Assembly: GCF_011320225.1 (NCBI RefSeq)
Contig: NZ_JAAOEN010000007.1
Coordinates: 62,001-126,000, forward strand
Direction: 5' to 3'
DNA from: Phytoactinopolyspora limicola
GTDB taxonomy: Bacteria > Actinomycetota > Actinomycetes > Jiangellales > Jiangellaceae
Length of the DNA stretch: 64,000 bases
Position numbers and translations under genes: made by a program
Part shown: one piece after another, positions 26,403 through 35,747 of the stretch
Numbering within the stretch: position 1 is the first letter of the stretch
How the letters are laid out: the number at the start of each line of letters is the position of its first letter
Notes under the pieces: generated by a model
What the model saw: the letters and a program-made list of their open reading frames with translations, nothing else
Databases searched by the model: none
Told to the model about the DNA's origin: nothing

Positions 26403-27193
26403 GGCCGGCCGCCTCGCCCGTTGAGCACGTACTCGCGTCGTTGGGCGACATTGTTCAGCTCGCTGATCGCCGATCGGACGCTTCGCATCAGCGGCGACTT
26501 CTCAAAACGAGTCCGGCTGGTGATTTCCTTGCCGCCGGATAGCCGATCCGCATTGACCGGATCCCAGGCAACCGTGGCCCACACAGGTAGGCCGGTGGCC
26601 CGGGCCACGTCTTTCGATGAATGCGGCTGACCCTCGCCGACAACGATCGCACCTACCCGGTCGTTGGCCACGTCGGCGTCACCACGGAGTTCAGCCGCGT
26701 TCGCCGCTAAAGACACGATGTGGTCGAGCTTGCTCCGCGTGACCACCGCGCACAACGTCGCCCGATCGACCAGCGCCTTCGGCGCCTCGCGCATACCGAC
26801 CCGTCCGGCGTCGATCACAACGTCGATCCCGTGGCTGGGCAAGGTGACGAGAAGAGCCGCCAGCTCCTCCCAGAAATCCTTCGTCAGGGTCGCGCGTTGC
26901 GCGGAATTCGCCAGCCCTGGTAGCACCAGCCGGTCTGAATCGAGTGGCAACTCTCGTGTGACACCGCGCAGGGTGGAAAGGTTCAGAGCATTGTTCCGGG
27001 CCGCTACGGCGAGATCGACCATATTCGGTGCCGGCTCGGCCTCACCTCGTAGGTGACCTGCATTAATGCTCGAGCTACCCGAGACATCGCCCTCCACGAG
27101 CAGCGCAGGCCGCGGCCACGCGAGCGTCAACGCAAGTGCCAGCGTCGTCACACCCGGGGCGCCACGTGTTGACGTCAAGGCCAGAACCGTCAC
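26399..27193 (-). CDS. TadZ/MinD-like ATPase
   Basis: 264 residues from a GTG overlapping the previous stop. ParA/MinD-type fold with a strongly altered P-loop, STRGAPGVTTLALAL, where the usual Lys before Thr is missing. VVIDAGRVG occupies the Walker B place. TadZ proteins often have such degenerate loops and mark the pole or site for the pilus machine. The gene is directly before tadA, as in known Tad loci. ATP hydrolysis is doubtful. Confidence 0.75.
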   Translation of the reverse strand: MTVLALTSTRGAPGVTTLALALTLAWPRPALLVEGDVSGSSSINAGHLRGEAEPAPNMVDLAVAARNNALNLSTLRGVTRELPLDSDRLVLPGLANSAQRATLTKDFWEELAALLVTLPSHGIDVVIDAGRVGMREAPKALVDRATLCAVVTRSKLDHIVSLAANAAELRGDADVANDRVGAIVVGEGQPHSSKDVARATGLPVWATVAWDPVNADRLSGGKEITSRTRFEKSPLMRSVRSAISELNNVAQRREYVLNGRGGRP

Positions 27194-27960
27194 AACCCGT
27201 CACCGCCGTCCTCCAGCGAGTCCAAGACGATTCCGACACGACCGGTAGCAACCCGCGCGACAAGATCACCGGCCACGTTGCTACGAACCAGAACATTGAC
27301 GACGATGTGGCCGGTCGTGGCTTCGCTCGTGACACTCACAACCGACGCGGCGATCGAGTCCGGCGTCGTGTCCGGCGGGTCATCTCCCGCATTCGGTGTA
27401 TCGAAGATCCGCACTCGTGAGCCGGGAGTAATTGGCTCAGTTGGCAGCTGCGCCTCTGTGACGGCAACCCCGACAACTGTTTCACCCGCCGCTGGCAGCA
27501 TCTGAGTCGTCACGGACCCGTCAGTGAGCAGGCTCCCCCGCGACAGGTCAGCCGCGGCGCGTTGACCGACGATCTCAGGAATGCGCGAGGCGGGAATCGG
27601 CGCCAAGGCCGGATCCGGCATCGCTGAAGCGGTGGTCAAGTCATGTTCGCTGATGACATGACCCCTCGGCACATCCGCCATCATCGCGATCACCTCGACC
27701 GCGTCGCTGGCCCGTTCGGCGAGCACATAAGCACCACCACCGCCCAAGGCCAGAAGCGCCACGCCCAGCCCAATGAGTCCTCGCCGTCGCGAGTACCGCA
27801 CTCGTGCAGCCGTTCCGCGCTCACGAACATCCAGGAAGGCGGCGTGGCCGTTGGGTGCCGAACCGACGCCTTGATCACCTACATCATGCGCGGCCGTCCG
27901 GGGCGTCACGCTTGGCTCGCCCGCACAAGAGGGACGAATCCGCAGATGCGATCCACCCAC
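27190..27960 (-). CDS. CpaB/SAF-domain protein
   Basis: About 256 residues from a GTG at 27960; a GTG at 27909 is an alternative. After a charged N-terminus there is one membrane helix (RRGLIGLGVALLALGGGGAYVLA), then a SAF domain (VEVIAMMADVPRGHVISEHDLT..., with DLSRGSLLT). The C-terminal part is like the RcpC/CpaB beta-rich region (VTEAQLPTEPITPGSRVRIF). CpaB proteins help the pilus pass the envelope. It is the first gene of the Tad operon. Confidence 0.8.
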   Translation of the reverse strand: MGGSHLRIRPSCAGEPSVTPRTAAHDVGDQGVGSAPNGHAAFLDVRERGTAARVRYSRRRGLIGLGVALLALGGGGAYVLAERASDAVEVIAMMADVPRGHVISEHDLTTASAMPDPALAPIPASRIPEIVGQRAAADLSRGSLLTDGSVTTQMLPAAGETVVGVAVTEAQLPTEPITPGSRVRIFDTPNAGDDPPDTTPDSIAASVVSVTSEATTGHIVVNVLVRSNVAGDLVARVATGRVGIVLDSLEDGGDGL

Positions 27961-28166
27961 CGGCTCATCATGTATCTCCCCTCAGCCGCCTGGCGCCCCT
28001 CCCTGAGCGCCAGACACCTGGTCAATGACCCGTTGAAAGATCGTGTTCTTCCAACTGTCATGACACTTAAATGATCTTGCACAGCCTGCCGCGATTCCGC
28101 AAGGGGCCAATTGGGACCGCAACGCCTGCTCAGCCGACGTCGCGCGGCGCTCCAGGACCATGTCCA

Positions 28167-29039
28167 TCACGACGCCTCCGGCGGCGCTCCGTTGGCATTG
28201 GCCGCCAAACGAACGTCGGCGGCAACGAACCGCCGGCTTACCGGCGGCTCGGCGAAATGGGACTCGCCATCTCTTACGGCTTGCAGCCACCGCCGGCCCG
28301 TAGAAGGCGATACCCCATAGCGTTCAGCCACCATCGCTCCAGTCACCGCACGACCCGCATCGCGTTCCCTTTGCAACCAGACGCCCAGGTCTTCCAGGGT
28401 GGGCCGCACTCGCCGCGTCTCACTCGTCCGCAGGTGAGAGCGTGGAACGGCGTCCGTCCCGCCGGACCAGTCCGGAAGGTCATCGCGTACGACGCCGTGA
28501 TCCTCCCCGCCACCAGGGACCCCATCGCCCACATCGACGGCTCGCCACGCCTGCCGGTCTCCGCGCAGGCCCCGGCGCGGCTCGGCCGCAGGAGCAAGCA
28601 ACACAACGAGCATGTGCGATGCACACAGCAGCGCCGCCGGCGGGACGGCGCTGACCAGCGTCGCCACCAAGAGCGAGACCCGTGACAGGTCAGCGTGCGA
28701 CGCCGCATGCAGGGCGTTGCCCGCAACGCTCACGGATGCCGCCATCGCAAGCGTCACCCAGGGATACCACGCGATACGCCACCCACGAGGCCGCAGCAAT
28801 ACCGCGGCGACCGTGGCCACGCAAATGAAACCGTCCACCACCAACGGCCAGATCCACGCCAAGCGCTCCTCAATTCCGGAAGCAACGGCCAGGTCCCTGA
28901 GGGCATCAAATGACAAGCTGAACGCTGCCACACCAAGAGTGACTACGGCGATGGACAGCGCGACGAGCACATTCCGCCGGATCGCCTCAGAGTCCCGCCG
29001 TAGCCTTCCAAACGATGTGGCCGGCGCCGTGCTGCGCAC
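28167..29039 (-). CDS. DUF2637 membrane protein with C-terminal HTH
   Basis: 290 residues. Four membrane helices lie within residues 20-150 (VLVALSIAVVTLGVAAFSLSF, WIWPLVVDGFICVATVAAVLL, WYPWVTLAMAASVSVAGNAL, VSLLVATLVSAVPPAALL). This is the DUF2637 pattern, including HAASHADL. Such proteins are frequent in actinobacterial plasmids and ICEs, among them the Spd/KilA-like spread proteins. The C-terminal ~90 residues contain a helix-turn-helix (AMVAERYGVSPSTGRRWLQAV), so it may both sit in the membrane and bind DNA. Likely part of the transfer machinery. Confidence 0.8.
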   Translation of the reverse strand: MRSTAPATSFGRLRRDSEAIRRNVLVALSIAVVTLGVAAFSLSFDALRDLAVASGIEERLAWIWPLVVDGFICVATVAAVLLRPRGWRIAWYPWVTLAMAASVSVAGNALHAASHADLSRVSLLVATLVSAVPPAALLCASHMLVVLLAPAAEPRRGLRGDRQAWRAVDVGDGVPGGGEDHGVVRDDLPDWSGGTDAVPRSHLRTSETRRVRPTLEDLGVWLQRERDAGRAVTGAMVAERYGVSPSTGRRWLQAVRDGESHFAEPPVSRRFVAADVRLAANANGAPPEAS

Positions 29040-29326
29040 AAACCCGCTCCCTCCAGACGTAGCAACCCCTACATCCGGTCAGGGAGACGCCCCACCACGC
29101 ACACCGGGTGTGTCAGATACACCGCTCATCGGACAGACCCTGACTCGGGAACCCCTGCCAGAGCCGAACTCGCGGTCGGCGACCTTGGGTATGCTCGCCG
29201 CAGCATGATGCTGACAGGATCTGTCGGTACCAACCGGCCGACGAGCCCTGAGTTGAGGCCTCGAACGGACGCTAGCTTTCCGACCCGTACCGCCCACATT
29301 TCTATCGCGAACAGGGAGTCGTAGCC

Positions 29327-30586
29327 GTGAGCATTCATGACTCGGACGATATTGTCGCGCCCACGAGCGGCGCGATCGTCAGAGTCCGGCGCGTTGATCT
29401 AGATGCCAGTCGCATCTATATCGACCGTCTTCCGGATGGTCAGGGTTGGTTGTGGCATCCGACGCTCGCCAACTCGGAACCTGGCGACGTCTACTACATC
29501 CCAAAGAGCACAGCATCGGAGGAGCTCGAGAAGCTTCCATACGATTACTGGCCGAACCAGGGCAGAGACATCGCGACGGTCCTAGAGATCAGCGATGACC
29601 GGAAGACTGCAATCCTTGAGGTCAACGGCAAGATGACAGCCGTTCCTCAACGCATCGAACCACCGTTCGAGTCCGGTCAAACCGTCTCTTTCAGCTCCGA
29701 AGGCGAACCGGGAGCCGTACTCACCTCAAAGCCTATTGACCGACATGGGCTACACCGCGAGTCTCCCGGGCTCGACCCGTCAATCATGCTCGTCGAACCA
29801 CGCGACATCGACGTTCAACTGTCTGACTTCGGTGGCTCCGCGGACCTAGTCGGCCGAGCACTCGACCTCGTTCGCGTAGCACTCGACCCTCGGCAACTGA
29901 TGGACCGCATCGGGGTGAAACCCGTGAAAGGCATCCTGTTCAGTGGCCCCTCCGGCACAGGCAAGACCCATCTCGCTCGCGCGCTCAGCCGCGAAGCCGG
30001 CGCCAAGTTCTACCTCATCGATGGCCCCGAGATCATCAACAAATGGGTCGGAGAAAGCGAACAGCGCCTACGAGACCTCTTCGAGCACGCAGCAGCGAAT
30101 GCCCCCGCGATGCTCTTCTTCGACGAACTCGACAGCATCGTCTCCAGGCGAGGCGCCGATGCACCCGAGTATGTCACGCGCTTCGTTGGCCAGTTTCTGA
30201 CGGTGCTCGACGGTTTTGACTCCAGCAAGGGCGTACTGGTCATCGCAGCAACGAACCTCCCTGGCGCGCTCGACACGGCGCTCTTGCGCCCCGGCAGACT
30301 CAGCTTCAAGGTCGAGTTCAACGGCCGCCCCGACAGCGAAGACCGACTCGCCATCCTCGACGCTTCCTCACGTCGAGTCCGCGGAGCCGGCAACGCAGAT
30401 TTGAAGGCCCTTGTCGACGAGACCGAAGGGTGGACGGCCGCAGAAATGTCGATGATCTGGACCGAAGCCGGTGTCCTAGCCGCGCTCGACGGGCGAGAGA
30501 GCCTCAACGCAGAAGATATCCGAGAGGGCCAGGCGCGCGCGAGACTCAATCGCGAAACCACCCTCAGGCAGGAAGGCCGCGTGTGA
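29327..30586 (+). CDS. AAA+ ATPase partnered with DUF6414 protein
   Basis: 419 residues from a GTG with GGGAG about 8 bases upstream. The N-terminal ~160 residues include small beta-rich, OB-like parts. The AAA+ domain has Walker A GPSGTGKT at ~207-214, pore-loop-like NKWVGES, Walker B MLFFDELDS at ~262-270, and LLRPGR arginine fingers. It closely resembles Cdc48/proteasomal-type unfoldases. The next gene overlaps by four bases, so the two proteins are made together. The pair lies next to Gabija in a defence block, which suggests but does not prove an antiviral role. Confidence 0.8.
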   Translation: MSIHDSDDIVAPTSGAIVRVRRVDLDASRIYIDRLPDGQGWLWHPTLANSEPGDVYYIPKSTASEELEKLPYDYWPNQGRDIATVLEISDDRKTAILEVNGKMTAVPQRIEPPFESGQTVSFSSEGEPGAVLTSKPIDRHGLHRESPGLDPSIMLVEPRDIDVQLSDFGGSADLVGRALDLVRVALDPRQLMDRIGVKPVKGILFSGPSGTGKTHLARALSREAGAKFYLIDGPEIINKWVGESEQRLRDLFEHAAANAPAMLFFDELDSIVSRRGADAPEYVTRFVGQFLTVLDGFDSSKGVLVIAATNLPGALDTALLRPGRLSFKVEFNGRPDSEDRLAILDASSRRVRGAGNADLKALVDETEGWTAAEMSMIWTEAGVLAALDGRESLNAEDIREGQARARLNRETTLRQEGRV

Positions 30587-31947
30587 GGCTGAGACAGCGA
30601 TGGCGACGGAAGCGCACCTGGGAACAACGACGACGCGAGTTCGTCTATCTCGATGAAGTCAGCGTCACCAGCCTCGTTGCCGCTCGGCACGGGTCGATCG
30701 CCGAGACGTTCAAGAACACCCACAGCGAGACCGCAGGCATAGAGGCAGGGAGCCAGCTCTCTACCCCGCTCACACCTGGGCTGAGTCTCAACTCCCGGAC
30801 CACGTCCTCTAAGACGACCACTCAAGAGGTGGTGCGACGCGCTGTCGTACAAGGGACCTTCCGTAGCCTGCGAATCACCGACTCAGACCTGAAGCTCTCA
30901 ATCGAAGATCAGCAGCCCCAGAAGCGGCCCCGGCAAGCCAAGACGGAGGCTGAACTGGTCCGAGCCCTGGAGAAGCTCACCAAGCAGCGACGCGCAGTCC
31001 GAGTAAGTGACCTCAAGCGCGGAGACGTCGTTGAACTGCGTGTCGAACTGAGCGCCGACCGCACCTACCAGTTCACGGCCGCGGCCACGTCGATGCTCGA
31101 CATGATCAAGGGCCGATCCTCCGTGTTCGGAATCAGTGAGTTCCAACTCGCTGAGATTGCACCCATGCTCGACTTGCTTCCCAAGATGCTTGTAGACCTC
31201 GTACCAATCAACGCCAACGTCACCAGCCACGTCCAACTTGACCTGGAGAACGAGTCCTGGCTCATCGACACCACGATGATTGCACCAGAAAGTCCCCTGG
31301 TCACCCTATCCGAACCGATCTCAGTTGCCGGAGTAACCGAACTACCCCTCTACTGGAAGGACGCCCGCCGGGTTCTCTTCGACCGGTCTGAGTACATCGT
31401 CTACGCGCGCCTCGCCAGATCTGGTCTCGACACGGCCTGGTCACCGGTCAAGATTGCGGACGTATTCGACTCCATCTCCAAAGACATCGGCGACCAGATC
31501 AGGCAACTCCCCCTCGCGTTCGAAGGCGTGCACAAGGCAGGGGTCGAAGTACTAGCAACCCCGATCCCCGATGTGCTGAAGACCCACGGTCTCATCCCCT
31601 TCGGACAAATACTCGCCCGAGCCACCGGCCGCGAACTCGACGACAGCGCCCTGGAGCAGGCCGCACATGAAGCAGCACAGGGCGTCGCGGACATTGAGAA
31701 GCTCGGCGATGTGCGCGTCACTCGTGCCGCGTTCGACCGGGTCGTCGCAGCCGTGGAGTCGAGCGCGCCGCTCGTCCTAGCGCCCATCGACAGGGACCTA
31801 GTGGCCGAACTACGCGAACCCTTCCAGAACCTCGCCCGAGTACTGGCCGCACTCCCTGTGGTCGAAGCAGCAGCGGTAGAGAACTCCGCAGAAGACGACT
31901 CAAAACAGCAACTTCTCGAGGTCGAGTTCGTAGCGATCTACTGGTGA
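30583..31947 (+). CDS. DUF6414-family protein
   Basis: 454 residues from the GTG at 30583, overlapping the AAA+ stop as GTGA. The frame is open from 30430, but that stretch lies inside the ATPase gene. The start region RREFVYLDEVSVTSLVAARHGSIAETF matches the opening of DUF6414 proteins. No catalytic motif is visible. The middle has a helical part (AELVRALEKLTKQRRAV) and a beta-rich core. DUF6414 genes recur in mobile and defence regions. Here it may be a substrate adaptor or effector of the AAA+ protein. Confidence 0.7.
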   Translation: MRLRQRWRRKRTWEQRRREFVYLDEVSVTSLVAARHGSIAETFKNTHSETAGIEAGSQLSTPLTPGLSLNSRTTSSKTTTQEVVRRAVVQGTFRSLRITDSDLKLSIEDQQPQKRPRQAKTEAELVRALEKLTKQRRAVRVSDLKRGDVVELRVELSADRTYQFTAAATSMLDMIKGRSSVFGISEFQLAEIAPMLDLLPKMLVDLVPINANVTSHVQLDLENESWLIDTTMIAPESPLVTLSEPISVAGVTELPLYWKDARRVLFDRSEYIVYARLARSGLDTAWSPVKIADVFDSISKDIGDQIRQLPLAFEGVHKAGVEVLATPIPDVLKTHGLIPFGQILARATGRELDDSALEQAAHEAAQGVADIEKLGDVRVTRAAFDRVVAAVESSAPLVLAPIDRDLVAELREPFQNLARVLAALPVVEAAAVENSAEDDSKQQLLEVEFVAIYW

Positions 31948-32161
31948 CGCCGCGCTGCGAACGCAACCTGTGATCACTCGCCTTTTTGTAAGGGCCATCG
32001 GCTTTACTTGGGGTTGCAATACGGGACTCGTCGATGATTGTTGTATGGATGGAGCGTAGACAAGCCCGGACGCAAGGCGGCGGAATGGTACACTCGTAGA
32101 CACCGGAAAGCTAATCTGACGACCGTCCGTGCGCGACCATGACTCACGGGAACGCCGTCGG

Positions 32162-33970
32162 CTATCGGACGAGTTCGAGAAATCTCGACGGGTTCGAGGC
32201 TCGGCTCCCATACCTGGTCATACGCGACTGCGGTCGGGTCAACAGAAGAGAGCGCCGGGCTCGGCTTATCGCGACATAAAACGTCCGGAGCTCCGCCGTT
32301 AGTTTCTCGGTGGAAGTGGCTCTGAAGTCAGGCAGCTGACCGTCATTCAGGCCGACGACAGCAACAGCCCGGAACTCACGGCCCTGCGATTTGTGAATCG
32401 TTAGGAGTCGTACGCCGGGAGCCAATTCGTCCCCTCGCTGCTGCTTGGCGCAGAACAGCTTGAAGTTTCCCCATGTGACGGCAACACGGTCGACTTCGGC
32501 ATCAAAGCGGGACCATGCCTCGTCAAGGAGGGCCAGGTCGGATTCCCAAGCTGCCGACTCGTCTGGGGTGCTCGTCTCCGGAAGTTCGACATCTGCGAGC
32601 GTCCGAGTGAAATCCTCAACTCGATCGACTTCGGCCAACGGAGCCAACGCTGCGATCGCAGGGTCTTCATGTGCTCGCAGTACGGATGCCAGGGCGTCGA
32701 GTGTCGAGGCCTGATCCTCGGAGACGTTCAACAGGCGCCCGAGCTGCCAGTGGGTTGACCGGTGATCGGCAGATGTCCGGAGAGAGACGATCTCCATCGC
32801 GATGCGGCCCGGTACGCTTGAGAGCCAATCGCCTGTGGTGCTCGCCGACACAAACTCGACGCCTCGCCCGCTCAGCGCTGTGCTGACAAACCGAAGCGCA
32901 CCGCCCGACCGTGCAAGGATCGCGATCTGCTCAGGCTCGATTGCCGCCGTTTCATCCGGAGCGAGTTTCGACGGATTGAGGCCACCGGACAAAAGGCCTT
33001 CGACCCATCCCGCAACCAAGTCAGCCTCGGCTGCCTCATCGGGTGCCTCGCGAAAAGCCACTTCGCCCTCAGCAGCGTATTCCCCGGCAGGGTTCGGATG
33101 ACCAAGTTGAGCGGCGATCGCCTCTGTTGTTCGTCCGATCGCCGTTGCCGAACGGAAGTTGGCCGTCAGATCGAATCTCCTTGCTCCGAACTCTGCGGCG
33201 AACTTGAGCATCAGCGTCGGATCGGCGCCCGCGAAGCTCACGATCGACTGTTTGTCATCGCCAACCAGCATCGTCGGGATGGTCAACTCGCCCTCCGACC
33301 CAGATATGAGGCCGACCAGCAATCCGTATTGCGCCGCGGTCAGATTCTGGGCCTCGTCAACAATCACCTGCTCGTAGACGCGGGCGACCTGACGCTTTAC
33401 TGACTTCACTTCGAGGAGTCGCTCCGCAGCGGAGAGCAGTCCTGGGTAGTCCAACGCCCCCGCGTTCTCAAGAGCCTGCTCCCACTCCTCCAGAAACTCA
33501 CACGTCGTACAGGTGGACCGAGCCAGGTCCAAGGCTCGAAGTGTGTCGACCGTGTCTTCGGGAGCGTCGATGCCGTTGTCGTCCAGCCACCGGTTCAGCA
33601 GTTCAGCACGGTCCTCGTCGCGCACGAGCAACTCTGGCTCAGCAGGAAGACCGATGTTGGTCCCGTGCTGCCGCAGCAACGAATGAGCAAAGCCGTGAAT
33701 CGTTTCCGTGTCGACTCTGCGAGAAGCACTGCCCAGACGTGTCCTGAGGCGATGCCGTAGCTCTGTAGCGGCTTTGACGGTGTACGTCACCGTCAGAACT
33801 CGACTGTGCGACTCCGCCTGGCCCTCAAGCAGTCGCTCGACGCGTCTTGCCACGACCTCTGTTTTTCCGCTTCCAGCACTCGCCACAACGATGACGGCCG
33901 CATCCTCACTAGCGATGGCGGCAGCCTGTTCTGGACTCGGAATGATCTCGTTCAAGGTCGGCTCTGCCAT
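32162..33970 (-). CDS. gajB: Gabija helicase GajB-like (UvrD/PcrA type)
   Basis: 602 residues from the ATG at 33970, one base after the stop of the nuclease gene. Superfamily 1 helicase: Walker A VASAGSGKTE (~30-38), the TxxxA-type motif TYTVKAATELRHRL, motif II VDEAQNLT (~204-211), GDDKQSI, LTANFRS, and the final motifs LTIHKSQGREF and LYVAISRARRSLLLTR. The frame continues upstream of 33970, but that part lies inside gajA. Together with the OLD-type nuclease it forms Gabija, which senses nucleotide loss and cuts phage DNA. It is somewhat longer than the Bacillus protein. Confidence 0.85.
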   Translation of the reverse strand: MAEPTLNEIIPSPEQAAAIASEDAAVIVVASAGSGKTEVVARRVERLLEGQAESHSRVLTVTYTVKAATELRHRLRTRLGSASRRVDTETIHGFAHSLLRQHGTNIGLPAEPELLVRDEDRAELLNRWLDDNGIDAPEDTVDTLRALDLARSTCTTCEFLEEWEQALENAGALDYPGLLSAAERLLEVKSVKRQVARVYEQVIVDEAQNLTAAQYGLLVGLISGSEGELTIPTMLVGDDKQSIVSFAGADPTLMLKFAAEFGARRFDLTANFRSATAIGRTTEAIAAQLGHPNPAGEYAAEGEVAFREAPDEAAEADLVAGWVEGLLSGGLNPSKLAPDETAAIEPEQIAILARSGGALRFVSTALSGRGVEFVSASTTGDWLSSVPGRIAMEIVSLRTSADHRSTHWQLGRLLNVSEDQASTLDALASVLRAHEDPAIAALAPLAEVDRVEDFTRTLADVELPETSTPDESAAWESDLALLDEAWSRFDAEVDRVAVTWGNFKLFCAKQQRGDELAPGVRLLTIHKSQGREFRAVAVVGLNDGQLPDFRATSTEKLTAELRTFYVAISRARRSLLLTRPQSRMTRYGSRASNPSRFLELVR

Positions 33971-33971
33971 C

Positions 33972-35747
33972 TCACAACTCCGCGACCAGGCGACGAACGA
34001 GCGTTTGAAGCGACTCCGGCCAGTCAGAAACTGACGGGTAGCCCTCAATCAACCTGCTCGCAAAGGCCGCACCGCCGCTGCCCTTCAGGCCCTTCATCGC
34101 AGCGAGGACCGAGTCAGACGTGCCCACCGTCACGTCGATGTCCGCACATGTCTTGCGGCAGAGTTCCTCGTCGAAGTTAACAAGCATGTGCTCGAACCCT
34201 CCGACTAGTGGCTCGCCGGATTCGTCAACGCCGACAGCCCAGACGACCTTGTTCATGTCGCTTCCACCGTGGTTCTCGATCAGACTCTTCACCGCCTTTT
34301 GACCCGCGTCGTCTGAGTCTGCGAAAAGGAACCAAGGCATCTCGATCATGTTCGCAAACTTTGCGGCCGCTTGAGCGAGCGTGCCGTTCATGCTCTCGGG
34401 ATCGATGACACAAATTCCATGTGCCTTGTCTCTCAGGGCATGCCGGAGAATCACCGGAAGAAATGCTCGTTCGCTTGCACCGTCACCGATGACGAGCGCG
34501 TTTGCGAAGAGCAGCTCTCCGAAGGGCCGTTCCACCAACCGACGCAACTTCTCCATCTCAGCTTGGTGCGTGCTGGGTCTGAACGCTCGGTGCGTCGCTG
34601 CCGCGTCGGTGTCAGCCGGACCCAGGTCGACTACGCGCAGAACTGGCCGTCCACCAGGCAGGATCCGGATGCACATAGGATCGACTACTGTAACCAGTTG
34701 TGAGGAATGGGTGCTCACAACCTTCTGACCCTGAAGGCCGCTCAGCAAGCCCGCGAGATCTAGACTGGCTTGTGGGTGAAGATGTGCTTCGGGTTCCTCA
34801 ATTAGGGTAATGGGGTGAGGTCTAATTCGCGGCCCATCATTTCCGAGCCGACGTTCGTAGAGAACGCCTTGAACCTGCAACGACGCGAGGCTCCGCGAGC
34901 CGGCGCCGTGAAGTCGAATGGGCATTGCCCCGGTGCCGCTGTTCAAGTCGATTGAGATCGACCGCGCGAGCTCCTCAAGCCTGATCGGAAGCGGATTCAA
35001 GTCAGGCGATCCCATGCTGCCAATCAGGCGGTTCAACTGCCCGAGCGCCTCGGCAATCGAAGCCAGGGTTTGACTCCCCGTCACGATCTCTTGACCCAAC
35101 GCCGACAGCTGGGCTTCGAGCGACTCGCGGTCGCCGTCCCTGACCTCGAGGTCGCTCAGCACCTTCCGAATGCTCGACCCACGTCTCCCGAGCTCCTCCA
35201 TAAGGTCTCGTCCGGTGTTAACTAGATCAACTGCGAAAGCTTGACGGTGATCCCGTGAAAGGGAGGACGGATTTCTTTGCTCTACCCAACCGCCCGTACT
35301 TGCATTGAAGGTCAGGAAGAACGCTTCAGACCGAGCTCCAGTCCCCTCCGAGGAACGCCGAATACGAGTACGCCAAGCGATGCGCTCCCGGAACGGCTCC
35401 TCCCTGATCGTCTGGCTCATGCCAGCGAACCTTCGACCGATCGCATCGTCGAACGTGTCCTCTTTTGAATCCGAACGAGGCGGCGTAGGTGCAACGACGA
35501 CGTCAATCTCGGGCTCTGAGCTGTTACCGATCGTGAAGTCGTCTACATCGGCCGGACGGCCCCCGAACGCAACCTGGATCGCGCTCAGGATGCGCGACTT
35601 GCCGACGTTGTTGCGCCCCACCAGGAGAGTCAGGTCTGGTTCCAACTCAACGGAACATTCAGCAACGCCTCGGAAGTTGCGAATGGTCACACGCTCGACG
35701 TAGACCGACGCAAACTCGCGCGACCGTTCAGTGGGCTGTTGCGTCAT
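33972..35747 (-). CDS. gajA: Gabija nuclease GajA-like (OLD family)
   Basis: 591 residues, the normal size for GajA. An N-terminal ABC-type ATPase has Walker A GRNNVGKS (~44-51), a signature-like GAGSRSLASL (~281-290), Walker B TLIEEPEAH (~314-322) and H-loop STHSS (~345-349). A C-terminal TOPRIM nuclease follows with Glu ~426 in GDGASER and acidic FADSDD at ~475-480. All key residues are present. Single-gene OLD proteins also exist, but the tightly coupled UvrD-like gene points to Gabija. The nearest upstream gene is about 530 bp away on the other strand. Confidence 0.88.
   Translation of the reverse strand: MTQQPTERSREFASVYVERVTIRNFRGVAECSVELEPDLTLLVGRNNVGKSRILSAIQVAFGGRPADVDDFTIGNSSEPEIDVVVAPTPPRSDSKEDTFDDAIGRRFAGMSQTIREEPFRERIAWRTRIRRSSEGTGARSEAFFLTFNASTGGWVEQRNPSSLSRDHRQAFAVDLVNTGRDLMEELGRRGSSIRKVLSDLEVRDGDRESLEAQLSALGQEIVTGSQTLASIAEALGQLNRLIGSMGSPDLNPLPIRLEELARSISIDLNSGTGAMPIRLHGAGSRSLASLQVQGVLYERRLGNDGPRIRPHPITLIEEPEAHLHPQASLDLAGLLSGLQGQKVVSTHSSQLVTVVDPMCIRILPGGRPVLRVVDLGPADTDAAATHRAFRPSTHQAEMEKLRRLVERPFGELLFANALVIGDGASERAFLPVILRHALRDKAHGICVIDPESMNGTLAQAAAKFANMIEMPWFLFADSDDAGQKAVKSLIENHGGSDMNKVVWAVGVDESGEPLVGGFEHMLVNFDEELCRKTCADIDVTVGTSDSVLAAMKGLKGSGGAAFASRLIEGYPSVSDWPESLQTLVRRLVAEL

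Noticed and set aside
30430-30582. Start of the DUF6414 gene inside the AAA+ gene
   Set aside because: The sequence there is the ATPase in another frame; the GTG at 30583 gives a normal 4-base overlap and the family start.
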